Shown piece by piece: positions 63,441 to 64,000 of a stretch of 64,000 bases of DNA; position 1 is the stretch's first letter, and each line of letters opens with the position of its first letter. The translations under genes were made by a program, and so were the position numbers. The stretch is from positions 1,612,001-1,676,000 of the forward strand of contig NZ_CP009241.1 of NCBI RefSeq assembly GCF_000758525.1, given 5' to 3'. This stretch comes from Paenibacillus sp. FSL H7-0357 (lineage in GTDB: Bacteria > Bacillota > Bacilli > Paenibacillales > Paenibacillaceae). The notes under the pieces were generated by a model. The model was not told the DNA's origin, searched no databases, and worked only from the letters and a program-made list of their open reading frames with translations.

Positions 63441-64000
63441 GAAGCGGTTAATAGGTGACTCCTGAATTCATCGGGAGTCATTTTTTTTAATGCCCATTGA
63501 TATCGCTCGGAGTTATAGTAGGCGATATAGTCATCCACCCTTGTTCGTAATTCCACGAGAGTCATACATGACTTGTACTCCAAATCATCCTTCATATGGC
63601 CAAAGAAGCTCTCGATGGCGGCGTTATCCCAGCAGTTTCCTTTCCGTGACATGTACTGTGTAAACCCAGCTTTGTGTACGAGAAGGCGGAATCTAGGATG
63701 AGTATAGTGCATTCCTTGATCCGAGTGTAACAGAGCTTCTGGATGAATATTGCCATCCAGTCGTTCAAGTAGTTTCTCCAGTGTTCGTTCTACAATTGGC
63801 ATGGCCAATGACGAAGAGAGGTAGTGAGCTAGAATCTGTCTCGTAGCCCCGTCTTTCACCACGGATAAATAAGCACATTGTCCATCGCCATAATGCATAT
63901 AGGTAATATCCGTCAGTAGCACTTTCTCGGGCTCTCTTTGGTCAAACTGACGCTTGAGTAAGTTGGGACACGTTTGGTGCTCTTGTGTGGCTTTTGCCAT
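63437..64000 (-). CDS. IS3-family (IS150 type) transposase OrfB, cut by the window end
   Basis: These 187 visible residues are the integrase catalytic core, with DDE residues in LLTDITYM, LLHSDQGMHY and NCWDNAAIESFFGHMKDDLE, then YNSERYQWALKKMTPDEFR at the C-terminus. The N-terminal HTH part and OrfA lie beyond the window; Met at 64000 is internal or fortuitous. A hairpin TGACTCC/GGAGTCA followed by eight T (63456-63488) sits in its 3' coding end. Confidence 0.88.
   Translation of the reverse strand: MAKATQEHQTCPNLLKRQFDQREPEKVLLTDITYMHYGDGQCAYLSVVKDGATRQILAHYLSSSLAMPIVERTLEKLLERLDGNIHPEALLHSDQGMHYTHPRFRLLVHKAGFTQYMSRKGNCWDNAAIESFFGHMKDDLEYKSCMTLVELRTRVDDYIAYYNSERYQWALKKMTPDEFRSHLLTAS

Noticed and set aside
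1..64000. CRISPR array, rRNA or tRNA genes
   Set aside because: Looked for regular spaced repeats, CCA-ended cloverleaf patterns and rRNA signatures; none found by eye.

Overview
The window is from a low-to-moderate G+C, Gram-positive, spore-forming bacterium, most probably a Paenibacillus or close relative. This rests on the sporulation sigma factor SigK, strong Shine-Dalgarno sites with many GTG/TTG starts, PspA/PspC, a holin-like type I toxin peptide and a sulfur operon of the Bacillus ytm type. No rRNA, tRNA or CRISPR array was seen.

Region 1 (1-19.6 kb) is mostly chromosomal. It holds the 3' end of a YhaM-like HD exonuclease gene, a DEDDh exonuclease, a TerD-VWA protein, and a LysR-controlled operon (3.5-13.5 kb) that matches the Bacillus snaA-tcyJKLMN-cmoO-cmoJ-sndA set for uptake and breakdown of S-modified cysteines. 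The operon has two additions, a SolA-like FAD oxidase and a DinB-fold protein. After it come PspA/PspC, an HD hydrolase, a CPBP protease, a PP2C-like protein, a methyltransferase and a CPT-like kinase.

Region 2 (19.6-34.3 kb) has an AraC regulator with an ADP-ribosylglycohydrolase-family protein, then a phosphonate catabolic island: two PHP hydrolases, a MATE transporter, PhnW, PhnX, a PbfA-type lyase, a CUT1-type ABC importer and a DeoR regulator. GAAAAC repeats phased at one helical turn precede both transcription blocks and are candidate DeoR operators.

Region 3 (34.3-35.6 kb) contains a MITE-like element, a membrane protein and a holin-like toxin gene.

Region 4 (35.7-63.0 kb) is a 26.6-kb segment that sits inside sigK. 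A complete sigK lies at its left end. A second copy of the sigK 3' part lies at its right end, with an identical protein sequence but about 60 silent differences, and a 41-bp direct repeat marks both junctions. I read this as a skin-like element that carries its own sigK 3' end and restores the gene when it integrates. Inside are IS4, IS110, ISL3 and group II intron sequences, a zeta toxin pair, an ATP-grasp protein and the most interesting content, a locus for 8-cysteine peptides. That locus has three paralogous precursors of 65-68 residues, four thioredoxin-fold proteins with CxxC motifs, a NifS-type cysteine desulfurase, an MsbA-type exporter, a MacB-type ATPase and an FtsX permease fused to an M1 peptidase. 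Part of the locus is duplicated (38.5-43.5 kb and 53.7-56.6 kb), and the two copies have decayed in complementary ways. No radical SAM, YcaO, LanB/LanM or C39 gene is present, so I could not assign it to a known RiPP class.

The right edge (63.4-64.0 kb) is an IS3-family transposase gene cut by the window end.
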